Assembly: GCA_965199805.1 (NCBI GenBank)
Contig: CBDATO010000003.1
Span: 1,426,001-1,490,000, forward strand
Reading direction: 5' to 3'
Source: DATAZK01 sp965199805
Lineage (GTDB): Bacteria; Actinomycetota; Actinomycetes; Frankiales; Frankiaceae
Length of the DNA stretch: 64,000 bases
This document shows, in pieces, positions 42,775 to 50,506 of the stretch (positions are counted from its first letter, which is position 1; each line of letters begins with the position of its first letter). Made by a program: the position numbers and the translations under genes. The notes under the pieces were generated by a model, which saw nothing but the letters and a program-made list of their open reading frames with translations, ran no database searches and was not told the origin of the DNA.

Positions 42775-43415
42775 CCGCCACCCCCGCCCCCCGTACCGGC
42801 GGCCGACCGGCGCTGCTCGTCCGGGCGACCAGCCTCGTGAAGCTGCCGGTCGTCACGACCAGCACCGGCGAGGCGCTCGCCGAGATCCGCGACGTCATCT
42901 ACGTCCCCGAGGTCGGCAAGATCGTCGGCTTCACCCTCAACAAGCGCGGCTTCCTCTCCGGCCGGCTCAAGCAGGTCCTCGGCGCCCCGCAGATCCACGC
43001 CATCGGCCGCGACGCCGTCATGGTGTCCGACGCCTCTGTCCTCGACGCACCGGACGGCGACGACGAGGCGCAAGCCGCCCGCGGACGCAACGTCATCGGC
43101 AACTCGGTGCTCACCGACGCCGGCAAGCGGCTCGGGACCGTGCGCGACCTCGTCGTGGAGCTGAACGACAACGAGGTCGTCGGCTACGAGCTGGACGGCG
43201 ACTCGGGGCTGCAGCGTGCCGAGGGAGCGCCGCTGCTGCTCCCGCTGCCGGCCACGCTCGCGGTCTCCAGCGACACGCTGATGGTGCCCGCCGACGTCGA
43301 GGAGTTCATCCGCGACGACCTGGCCGGCTTCGGCAGCGCGGTCGACAACTTCCGGGCGCGGCTCGGCAACCAGTCCGCAGACCACATCCCTGGAGGCGGC
43401 AGTGCAGCTGTCTGA
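42771..43415 (+). CDS. PRC-barrel domain protein (two repeats)
   Basis: A 214-residue soluble protein with two PRC-barrel-like beta units. The first is about residues 20-95 (LVKLPVVTTSTGEALAEIRDVIYV, split by loops; then VGFTLNKRGF). The second is about 105-180 (GNSVLTDAGKRLGTVRDLVVEL, then VGYELDGDSG). PRC barrels occur in RimM and in photosynthetic reaction centre H subunits and bind RNA or proteins. Its ATG overlaps the stop of the small membrane protein, and its end overlaps the next PRC gene by 14 bases. Confidence 0.88.
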   Translation: MTATPAPRTGGRPALLVRATSLVKLPVVTTSTGEALAEIRDVIYVPEVGKIVGFTLNKRGFLSGRLKQVLGAPQIHAIGRDAVMVSDASVLDAPDGDDEAQAARGRNVIGNSVLTDAGKRLGTVRDLVVELNDNEVVGYELDGDSGLQRAEGAPLLLPLPATLAVSSDTLMVPADVEEFIRDDLAGFGSAVDNFRARLGNQSADHIPGGGSAAV

Positions 43416-43830
43416 GCTGATCGGCCGGCGGGTGGTCAGCCGGGCGACGGCCGACACCCTCGGCGAGGTGCACGACCTCTACATCGGGCTGCAACCGCCC
43501 ACCGTCACGGCGCTGCAGATCGGCAAGGGCCGCAAGGCGTCCGTCGTCGAATGGCCCAAGATCGTGGGCATCGGGCCGGACGCGGTCATCGTCACCGACG
43601 ACGAGGCCCTGACCCCGCACCCCGACGCCGCGTCCCCGATGGGACGGCTGCTGCTGAGCGAGCTCGGCAACGAGGCCGGCACCGTGACCGACGTCGAGTT
43701 CGACGACACGTCCGGCACGCTCATCGGATTGTCGAGCCAGAGTGCGGCGGTGAGCGGTGACCGACTGCTGGCCGACGGCCCGTACGCGATCATCGTCGCC
43801 GCCCGAGACGGCGACCCGTTCCCCGGATAA
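43402..43830 (+). CDS. PRC-barrel domain protein
   Basis: A 142-residue protein: LSELIGRRVVSRATADTLGEVHDLYIG at the N-terminus is the first beta unit in two short runs, and GRLLLSELGNEAGTVTDVEF near 80-99 the second. The GTG start lies inside the 3' end of the preceding PRC gene with GGAGG upstream (43392-43396), so the two are co-translated and may form a complex. A GC hairpin follows its stop. Confidence 0.85.
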   Translation: MQLSELIGRRVVSRATADTLGEVHDLYIGLQPPTVTALQIGKGRKASVVEWPKIVGIGPDAVIVTDDEALTPHPDAASPMGRLLLSELGNEAGTVTDVEFDDTSGTLIGLSSQSAAVSGDRLLADGPYAIIVAARDGDPFPG

Positions 43831-43833
43831 CGA

Positions 43834-43871
43834 CGGCGGGGACAGCGCGCTGACCTGCGCTTTCCCCGCCG
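43834..43871. terminator. GC hairpin after PRC operon, facing tRNA-Asn
   Basis: CGGCGGGGA (43834-43842) pairs with TCCCCGCCG (43863-43871), with an inner AGCGC/GCGCT stem separated by single unpaired bases. It lies directly after the PRC stop and 30 bases beyond the 3' end of the - strand tRNA-Asn gene, so it could end transcription from both sides. Confidence 0.7.
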
Positions 43872-43901
43872 AACGGACCGTGTGCGGGGGGTCCATCTGA
43901 G

Positions 43902-43974
43902 CTCCCGCGACGGGACTCGAACCTGTAACCTGCCGGTTAACAGCCGGCTGCTCTGCCAATTGAGCTACGCGGGA
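43902..43974 (-). tRNA. tRNA-Asn (GUU)
   Basis: A 73-base cloverleaf on the - strand: acceptor TCCCGCG/CGCGGGA, D arm GCTCAATTGGCAGAGC, anticodon loop CTGTTAA with anticodon GTT and T arm TACAGGTTCGAGTCCCGT. The discriminator is G and no CCA is encoded. No direct repeat or integrase that would mark an integration site was seen nearby. Confidence 0.96.
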
Positions 43975-44055
43975 TCGTGCGCTTACTGCGCGGATGTCAT
44001 GCTAGCGCACGCACGGCGGAGCGGGTCGGGACCACAGCCCCCAGCGGAGGATCAC

Positions 44056-44328
44056 ATGGCGAGTCGCGCGGTCTTCGGTCTCGGTTTCGCCACCGGTTAC
44101 GTCCTCGGCGCCAAGGCCGGCCGCGAGCGTTACGAGGCGCTCGTGCGCACGTTCCGCTCGGTGAAGGAGCAGCCCGCCGTGCAGGGCGCGGCGGGCATCG
44201 TCGCGGCTCAGGCCGGCACGCTGGCCTCACGGGCCCGGTCGGTCATCAGCCGTCCCGAGGAGCCCGAGGTGCCCACCTTCTCCGCGGCGCCGAGCCCCAA
44301 CGGCAACGGCGCCCACGCGACGCACTGA
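44056..44328 (+). CDS. YtxH-like small protein
   Basis: A 90-residue protein with a short weakly hydrophobic N-terminal helix (AVFGLGFATGYVLGAKAG, residues 5-22) followed by an amphipathic helix with charged pairs (RERYEALVRTFRSVKE) and a Pro/Ser-rich tail. The GY-LGAKAGR start pattern is common in actinomycete YtxH-like proteins, thought to be stress-related and membrane-associated. ATG 44056 is set by GGAGG five bases upstream. A perfect hairpin follows, so it is probably a single-gene unit. Confidence 0.82.
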   Translation: MASRAVFGLGFATGYVLGAKAGRERYEALVRTFRSVKEQPAVQGAAGIVAAQAGTLASRARSVISRPEEPEVPTFSAAPSPNGNGAHATH

Positions 44329-44335
44329 CCGCTTA

Positions 44336-44357
44336 CCGGTCGCGAGGCCGCGACCGG
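44336..44357 (+). terminator. Perfect hairpin terminator after YtxH-like gene
   Basis: CCGGTCGCG-AGGC-CGCGACCGG: nine base pairs with a four-base loop, eight bases after the stop codon. It is followed by GCGCACAGTTTTC, which contains a short T-run. Confidence 0.8.
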
Positions 44358-44414
44358 GCGCACAGTTTTCAGGGCGGCCCCGTCGGGCACGACTGACGCC
44401 GTGGTGAGTTCCTG

Positions 44415-45572
44415 ATGCGGCTGCGCCGATCGGACCCGGCTGCGGCGGGCATCTCCCGCGTGAAGCAGGGCAAGCGCTTCGTCTACCTCACCGCCTCCGG
44501 TGAGCCGCTCGCCGACGAGGCCACCCTCGCCCGGATCGACGCGCTCGTCATCCCGCCGGCCTGGAACGACGTGTGGATCAGCCCGCACGACTCCGGCCAC
44601 ATCCAGGCCGTCGGCACCGATGCGGCCGGCCGGCGGCAGTACCGCTACCACGACGAGTGGCGCAAGAAGCGTGACCTCGCGAAGTTCGACCGCATCCTCG
44701 AGTTCGCCGACATCCTCCCCCAGCTGCGGGAGCACGTGGCGCACGATCTGGCCCGGCCCGACATGTCGGAGCGGCGGGTGCTGGCCTGCGCCGCCCGACT
44801 GCTCGACATCGGCTTCTTCCGCATCGGCGGTGAGGAGTACACCGAGCAGAACCAGACGTACGGGCTCGCGACGATCCTGCGCGAGCACACCAGCCTGGAC
44901 TCCGACGGCACGGTGACGTTCAACTACATCGCCAAGAGCGGCAAGCGCCGCATCCAGGCGGTGGTGGACCCCGAGGTGTGCGAGGTCGTCGCCACCCTGC
45001 TGGCACGGGAGGACAGCAACCCCGAGCTGCTGGCTTACCGGGCCGATGACGGTGCGGACGGCGGGCAGTGGATCGACGTCACCTCCCGGCACATCAACGC
45101 CTACCTGCTGAGCGTCAGCGGCGGCCTCTCGGTCTCGGCGAAGGACTTCCGTACCTGGTCGGCCACGGTGCTCTGCGCCGTCGCCCTGGGCGTCTCCGAG
45201 CCGGCCGCCACGTCACCGTCGGCCATCAAGCGGGCCGTCACCCGCGCCGTCAAGGAGACGTCGGACTACCTGGGCAACACCCCCGCCGTCTGCCGGGCGT
45301 CCTACATCCACCCGCGGGTCATCGACCTCTACTACGGCGGCGTCACGATCTTCGAGGAGCTCGACGAGCTCGGTGACGATGCCGAGTACGGGGACCTGGC
45401 GGTGCACGGCTTCGCCGAGGCCGCCGTCAGTGCCCTGCTCCGAAGCCCGCAGGCCGCCCGGGCCGCGGCCCGTGGGCGCCGGCTCGCGGAGGCTGCTGCG
45501 CGGCGTACCGAGCGTCGCAGCCCGGCGCGGGCCGTCACGGCCCTCGCCGACTCGGCGGCGCAGGCCGCGTGA
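44415..45572 (+). CDS. DNA topoisomerase IB (poxvirus-like bacterial type)
   Basis: A 385-residue type IB topoisomerase that relaxes supercoils through a 3'-phosphotyrosine link. The N-terminal beta domain carries IPPAWNDVWIS (about 47-57) and GRRQYRYHDEWR (about 72-83). The catalytic domain has a KSGKRR segment near 174, SAKDFRTW near 240 and the catalytic Tyr in RASYIHPRVIDLYY near 294. The Ala/Arg-rich C-terminal tail is typical of high-GC bacteria. It is a supplementary enzyme beside the essential type IA and II topoisomerases. Confidence 0.93.
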   Translation: MRLRRSDPAAAGISRVKQGKRFVYLTASGEPLADEATLARIDALVIPPAWNDVWISPHDSGHIQAVGTDAAGRRQYRYHDEWRKKRDLAKFDRILEFADILPQLREHVAHDLARPDMSERRVLACAARLLDIGFFRIGGEEYTEQNQTYGLATILREHTSLDSDGTVTFNYIAKSGKRRIQAVVDPEVCEVVATLLAREDSNPELLAYRADDGADGGQWIDVTSRHINAYLLSVSGGLSVSAKDFRTWSATVLCAVALGVSEPAATSPSAIKRAVTRAVKETSDYLGNTPAVCRASYIHPRVIDLYYGGVTIFEELDELGDDAEYGDLAVHGFAEAAVSALLRSPQAARAAARGRRLAEAAARRTERRSPARAVTALADSAAQAA

Positions 45573-45609
45573 GGCCACCGCTCGTCCGGCATTCGGGTTC
45601 AGTGGTCTG

Positions 45610-45972
45610 ATGCCGCCCGATGCCGACGCCCAGCGTGACGCGCTGCAGGCGCTGCTCGACCTGCTCGGCCGCCGTCATGCATTGGCCGCCATCTGGGAGC
45701 TACGCGGGCCGGCCCAGCCGTTCCGCACGCTCGCCGCGCGGCTCGACGTCACCCCGGACCGGCTATCCCAGCGCCTGCGGGAGCTTCGGGAGTCCGGGCT
45801 CATCGAGGTCGACGAGGGCGGGGACTACCGGCTCACCAGTGAAGGGCGGCGGCTGCTCGACCAGCTCGAGCAGCTCGCCCGGTACGCCGACGGCTGGACC
45901 CGCCTCAGCGCCAGACAACGGCAACCGCGGGGGGCCAGCACGACGGGACGGGGCGAGACTTACTCGAGGTAG
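45610..45972 (+). CDS. Winged-helix HxlR-like transcriptional regulator
   Basis: A 120-residue DNA-binding protein. LLGRRHALAAIWELRGPAQP, then FRTLAARLDVTPDRLSQRLR (about 16-55) forms the HxlR-type winged helix, followed by ESGLIEVDEGGDYRLTSEGR as the wing and third helix. It lacks the N-terminal Cys used for sensing in some HxlR proteins. The last 13 bases overlap the 3' end of rpoD on the other strand. No target is evident; topoisomerase IB ends 37 bases upstream on the same strand. Confidence 0.83.
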   Translation: MPPDADAQRDALQALLDLLGRRHALAAIWELRGPAQPFRTLAARLDVTPDRLSQRLRELRESGLIEVDEGGDYRLTSEGRRLLDQLEQLARYADGWTRLSARQRQPRGASTTGRGETYSR

Positions 45973-47147
45973 TCGCGCAGCTTCTGCGACCGCGACGGGT
46001 GGCGCAGCTTGGACAGCGTCTTCGACTCGATCTGCCGGATGCGCTCGCGGGTGACGCCGAACTCGCGCCCGACCTCCTCCAGCGTGCGGGGGTGGCCGTC
46101 GGTCAACCCGAAGCGCAGCTGGATGACCTTCTTCTCCCGCTCGGACAGGGTGTGGAGCACCGAGTCGAGCTGCTCCTGCAGCAGGATGAAGCTCGCCGCA
46201 TCGATCGGGACGACCGCGTCGGAGTCCTCGATGAAGTCACCGAGGTGGGAGTCCTCCTCCTCACCGATCGGCGTCTCGAGGCTGACCGGCTCCTGCGACA
46301 CCTTCAGGATCTCGCGCACCTTGTCGGGCGTGAGGTCCATCTCGCGGGCGATCTCCTCCGGCGTGGGCTCACGGCCCAGGTCCTGGAGCAGCTGGCGCTG
46401 GATGCGGATGAGCTTGTTGATCGTCTCGACCATGTGCACCGGGATACGGATGGTGCGGGCCTGGTCGGCGATGGCCCGGGTGATGGCCTGCCGGATCCAC
46501 CAGGTGGCGTACGTGGAGAACTTGTAGCCCTTGGTGTAGTCGAACTTCTCGACGGCCCGGATCAGGCCGAGGTTGCCCTCCTGGATCAGGTCGAGGAAGA
46601 GCATGCCGCGACCGACGTAGCGCTTGGCGATGGAGACCACCAGACGCAGGTTGGCCTCGACCAGCTTGCGCTTCGCGATCTGCCCGTCCCGCTCGATCGC
46701 CTCGAGCTCGCGGCGCAGCTTGTCGGCGACCTTGCGCCCCGTGCTGCCCATTGCGACCTTCTCGGACGCGAACAGGCCGGCCTCGATGCGCTTGGCGAGG
46801 TCCACTTCCTCCTCGGCCGTGAGGAGCGGGACCTTGCCGATCTCCTTGAGGTACATGCGTACCGGGTCGGAGGTCGGCGTCTTGAGGGCCAGCTCCTCCT
46901 CGCGCTTGCGCCGGGCGGTGGTGTTCTCTTCCTCGTCGTCGTCGTTCTCCGACGTGGTGTCGATGATCTCGATGCCCTCGTCGGTGAGGACCTGCAGGAT
47001 GCTGTCCATCTGCTCCGGTGGCAGCTCGGCGGCCTGCATCGCGGCACTCACGTCCTCCGACGTGACTTGCCCGGCCTCCTTGCCTTTCGTGATCAGATCC
47101 TTGATCTCGTCCACCTGGGCCTCGCGCGGCAAGACAGTTGTGCTCAT
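45960..47147 (-). CDS. rpoD: Primary RNA polymerase sigma factor (SigA/HrdB)
   Basis: A 395-residue group 1 sigma factor. An N-terminal region 1.1-like part (about 1-60) is followed by an acidic stretch (ENDDDEEEN) and region 1.2 (DPVRMYLKEIGKVPLL). Region 2 has RLVVSIAKRYVGRGM, DLIQEGNLGLIRAVEKFD and YATWWIRQAI for -10 recognition and melting. Region 3 follows. Region 4 ends with TLEEVGREFGVTRERIRQIE for -35 recognition. The spacer between regions 1.1 and 1.2 is short, so the chain is shorter than streptomycete HrdB. It is near dnaG, as in the classical macromolecular-synthesis grouping. Confidence 0.97.
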   Translation of the reverse strand: MSTTVLPREAQVDEIKDLITKGKEAGQVTSEDVSAAMQAAELPPEQMDSILQVLTDEGIEIIDTTSENDDDEEENTTARRKREEELALKTPTSDPVRMYLKEIGKVPLLTAEEEVDLAKRIEAGLFASEKVAMGSTGRKVADKLRRELEAIERDGQIAKRKLVEANLRLVVSIAKRYVGRGMLFLDLIQEGNLGLIRAVEKFDYTKGYKFSTYATWWIRQAITRAIADQARTIRIPVHMVETINKLIRIQRQLLQDLGREPTPEEIAREMDLTPDKVREILKVSQEPVSLETPIGEEEDSHLGDFIEDSDAVVPIDAASFILLQEQLDSVLHTLSEREKKVIQLRFGLTDGHPRTLEEVGREFGVTRERIRQIESKTLSKLRHPSRSQKLRDYLE

Positions 47148-47240
47148 GACGGCTTTTCGTCATCTCCTCTTATGGAGGCCTGGTCTCGCGGCCAGCGGAT
47201 GTGATCTACAGCATGGTGCTCCTCCGAGACTACGGCCTGT

Positions 47241-49121
47241 TTAGGCAGAACCGCCTCCCCGGAGCTGTCGCTTGAGGGCCTCCAGGCCCATGAGTTCACC
47301 GAAGACCCGGTTGTAGCCCTCGACCTCCAACGGATTCATCCGTTGCATCTGCGCTTTCAGCACCGCAATACGCCGGGTGAGGTCGAATTCCCGTAAGCGG
47401 CGGACGACTTCGGCGACGTAGGCACGCTCGTCCTCGCCGGCGTAACGCAGCGGCTCGACGGCCAGCGCGCCGACGAGATGGCGGGCGTCCTCGTCACTGC
47501 AGGCGTCGCTGACCTGCGCCACCCAGCCCGAGCCGCCCGGAGCCGTCTGCGTGCCGCCCACCTCGCTGATGGCCGTGAAGACGGCGCGATGGGCCGGGAA
47601 GGTGAAGAAAGCCGGGTCCATCGAGTCGAAAGCCGGGCCGCAGTAACCGGGCATCTGCAGCGCGGCCTTGAGGCCCTCCCGCTCCCCGGTGACGGCGCGC
47701 TCGTCGGGCACGTCCTGGCCGGGACGGCGCGGACGCGCAGGCGTGCTCGGGGGGCGTCCGGGCCCTCCCGTCCGGTCGCTGCGGGTGGGGTCGCCGCCGC
47801 GCTGGCGCACGGCGTCGAGCACCGGGTCGGGACTCGGCATCCCGAGCCACCCCGAGAGGCGGCGGGCGTACTCGTCGCGTAGTGCCCAGTCCTTCACCTG
47901 GGCGACGAGCGGCACGGCCGAGCGCATCGCCGCGATCTGGCCCTCGGCGGTGTTGAGGTCGTACTCGTTCAGCGCGCTGCGGATGGCGAACTCGACGAGC
48001 GGCACCCGGTTTGCGATCAGGTCGCGGACGGCCGCATCGCCCTCCTGCTGACGCAGCTCGCAGGGGTCACGGCCCTCGGACTCGATGGCGACGAAGGTCT
48101 GCGAGACGAAGTGCTGGTCGAAGGCCAGCGCCTTGCGGGCGGCGGCCTGCCCGGCGGCGTCACCGTCGAAGGTGAAGATCACCTCGGAGCGGTGCACGTC
48201 CTGGTCGTGCAGCAGCCGGCGCAGGAGCTTCACGTGCTCCTCGCCGAAGGCGGTGCCGCAGCTGGCGACCGCCGTCTCCACGCCCGCGAGGTGACAGGCC
48301 ATCACGTCGGTGTAGCCCTCGACGATGACCGCCTGGTAGCGCTGGGCGATCGCCTTGCGGGCCTGGTCGGCGCCGTAGAGCAGGTGCGACTTCTTGAACA
48401 GCATCGTCTCCGACGTGTTCAGGTACTTCGCCGGCACCGGGTCGTCGTCGTACAGCCGGCGGGCACCGAAGCCCAACACGTTGCCGGTCGGGTCGCTGAT
48501 CGGCCAGAGCAGCCGGCGGCGGAAGCGGTCGATGGGCCCGCGGGAGCCCTGCTTCGCGAGACCCACCTCGATGAGGTCGTCGACGCTGAAGCCCGCCGCC
48601 CGCAGGTGCGTGGTGAGCGTGTCCCAGCCCTCGGGGGCGTAGCCGACCTGGAAGCGCTCGGCAGCGGCCGCGTCGAACCCGCGCTCGGCGAGGAACTGGC
48701 GACCGGCGAGGGCCTGCGGGCCGCGCAGCTGCTGCTGGTAGAAGGCGACGGCGGCCTTGTTGGCGTCGAACAGGCGCGTGCGCTTGCCCGTCTCGCCGTG
48801 GGCCGCGGCACCGCCCCCCTCGTACGTCAGGGCGATGTTGAGCTGCTGCGCCAGCCGCTCGATCGACTCGGGGAAGGTGAGGCCCTGCGTCGACATGATG
48901 AAGTCGATGGCGTCGCCACCCTTGCCGCAGCCGAAGCAGTGGTACATCCCGTTCGTCAGGTTGACGTTGAACGACGGGGTCTTCTCGTCGTGGAAGGGAC
49001 AGAGCCCCTTCATGCGTCCGGCACCCGCCGCCCGCAGCGCCACCTGGGCGCCGACCACGTCGAGGATCGAGACCTGCTCGCGCACGGCATTGATGCTCGC
49101 GTCGCTGATGCGACCGGCCAA
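47241..49121 (-). CDS. dnaG: DNA primase
   Basis: A 626-residue primase that makes RNA primers at the replication fork. The N-terminal CHC2 zinc domain has CPFHDEKTPSFNV and YHCFGCGKGGD (about 40-70). The TOPRIM catalytic core shows VIVEGYTDVMACH and FTFDGDAAGQ. The C-terminal part (from about 440) should bind DnaB. The start is an uncommon TTG (49119-49121) with AGGAGG five bases upstream, matching the family's AGRI start; the longer frame has no ribosome site and extra sequence. Confidence 0.96.
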   Translation of the reverse strand: MAGRISDASINAVREQVSILDVVGAQVALRAAGAGRMKGLCPFHDEKTPSFNVNLTNGMYHCFGCGKGGDAIDFIMSTQGLTFPESIERLAQQLNIALTYEGGGAAAHGETGKRTRLFDANKAAVAFYQQQLRGPQALAGRQFLAERGFDAAAAERFQVGYAPEGWDTLTTHLRAAGFSVDDLIEVGLAKQGSRGPIDRFRRRLLWPISDPTGNVLGFGARRLYDDDPVPAKYLNTSETMLFKKSHLLYGADQARKAIAQRYQAVIVEGYTDVMACHLAGVETAVASCGTAFGEEHVKLLRRLLHDQDVHRSEVIFTFDGDAAGQAAARKALAFDQHFVSQTFVAIESEGRDPCELRQQEGDAAVRDLIANRVPLVEFAIRSALNEYDLNTAEGQIAAMRSAVPLVAQVKDWALRDEYARRLSGWLGMPSPDPVLDAVRQRGGDPTRSDRTGGPGRPPSTPARPRRPGQDVPDERAVTGEREGLKAALQMPGYCGPAFDSMDPAFFTFPAHRAVFTAISEVGGTQTAPGGSGWVAQVSDACSDEDARHLVGALAVEPLRYAGEDERAYVAEVVRRLREFDLTRRIAVLKAQMQRMNPLEVEGYNRVFGELMGLEALKRQLRGGGSA

Positions 49122-49250
49122 CCCGGCCTCCTGCCCACCACTCGCCGCCCGGGGAAGTACGCGATCCGGAGCGTGGGCGGCGGGCAAAGTGTATGCCGCG
49201 GGACGGGTCCACGGCCGGGTCGTCCACAGGGCCGGATGGCCCGCGAGGGA

Positions 49251-50477
49251 CTAGAGCGTGCGGGGCAGCGGCGGGGTGCCGCCGACGAGCCGGGCGTGCC
49301 AGCGCACTGCCGACAGGTCGGTGAGCCGGGCCACCTGATCGACGACCGCACGCTGCCGCCCGGCGGCGTCAGGGGCGATCGCGTACGCCTCCGCGAGCAG
49401 CGGCTCCAGGGTGTCGGGGGCACCGGCCGCGACGGCGGCGGCCAGCTCCGTCAGGAGCTCGCGCTGCCGGGTCTGCAGGGCGGCCGCCCCCGGCCGGTCC
49501 ATCACCCAGCGGGCCGTGACCGCCTTGAGCACCGCGCACTGTGCCCGGATGCCGGCCGGCACGACGAGGGAGGCCGCGTAACGCGTGAGCGGCTCGTCGC
49601 CGTACGCGCTCCGGGTCTGCGTCACGGCCGCCCGCACCAGCCGGGCGATCAGCTCGCTGGTGAGCGTCTTCAGCGCCGCCATCTGCACGGCGGTGTGCGG
49701 CGCACCCTCGGCCTCCGGCCACCACGGCGCCGCGCGCAGCTCGTCCAGGGCCTCGGGGGTGCCGGCGCCGTAGAACTCGCGGGCGAAGGCGACGAGGTCG
49801 GCGCGCTCCCCCGGGTCGGCGAGGCGCGAGAGATCGACCAGCCCGGCGCGTACGCCGTCCTCCAGGTCGTGCACCGAGTACGCGACGTCGTCGGCCCAGT
49901 CCATGATCTGTGCCTCGAGCGGGCGGCCACGCTCCGGCGCACCATCCCGGATCCAGGCGAAGACCGGCAGGTCGTCGGGGTAGACGCCGTACTTGTGCGT
50001 GTCGCGCTCGGTACGCGGCCACGGGTACTTGCAGACGCCGTCGAGGGTGGCGCGGGTCAGGTTGAGGCCGGCGCCGACGACCTTCGTCTCCAGCCGGGTC
50101 AGCTCGCGCAGGCTCTGGGCGTTGCCCTCGAAGCCGCCGCAGATCTCGGCGGCCGCGTCGAGCGCCGCCTCGCCGTTGTGACCGAACGGAGGGTGGCCCA
50201 GGTCGTGTGCGAGGCAGGCGGCGTCGACGAGGTCGCGGTCGGCGCCGAGCCGGCCCGCGATCTCGCGTCCGATCTGCGCGCACTCCAGCGAATGGGTCAG
50301 CCGGGTGCGCGGCACCCCGTCCTCGGGCTCCTCCTCCGGGCCCACGACCTGCGTCTTGGCCGCGAGGCGGCGCAGCGCAGCCGAGTGCAGCACCCGGGCC
50401 CGGTCACGCTCGTACGGGCTGCGCGCGGCGGGGGTCGCCTTGTCCGGCTCGGCGACCCACCGCTGCGCGTCGTGCAT
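49251..50477 (-). CDS. dgt: dGTPase-like deoxynucleotide triphosphohydrolase
   Basis: A 408-residue HD-domain enzyme that hydrolyses dNTPs to deoxynucleoside and triphosphate. The metal ligands are visible: RLTHSLE (His, about residue 62), AHDLGHPPFGHNGE (His-Asp and further His, about 90-103) and a later Asp in WADDVAYSVHD. Length and the N-terminal RDRARVLHSAALRRLAAKTQ helix fit the actinomycete type. It is followed by dnaG 129 bases downstream on the same strand, a conserved actinomycete arrangement. Confidence 0.95.
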   Translation of the reverse strand: MHDAQRWVAEPDKATPAARSPYERDRARVLHSAALRRLAAKTQVVGPEEEPEDGVPRTRLTHSLECAQIGREIAGRLGADRDLVDAACLAHDLGHPPFGHNGEAALDAAAEICGGFEGNAQSLRELTRLETKVVGAGLNLTRATLDGVCKYPWPRTERDTHKYGVYPDDLPVFAWIRDGAPERGRPLEAQIMDWADDVAYSVHDLEDGVRAGLVDLSRLADPGERADLVAFAREFYGAGTPEALDELRAAPWWPEAEGAPHTAVQMAALKTLTSELIARLVRAAVTQTRSAYGDEPLTRYAASLVVPAGIRAQCAVLKAVTARWVMDRPGAAALQTRQRELLTELAAAVAAGAPDTLEPLLAEAYAIAPDAAGRQRAVVDQVARLTDLSAVRWHARLVGGTPPLPRTL

Positions 50478-50506
50478 CGGGCCCGACGGCCCGGTCCGCT
50501 CCCCGG

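Noticed and set aside
43902..43974. tRNA-Asn as an integration site
   Set aside because: No integrase gene and no repeated 3' tRNA segment nearby.
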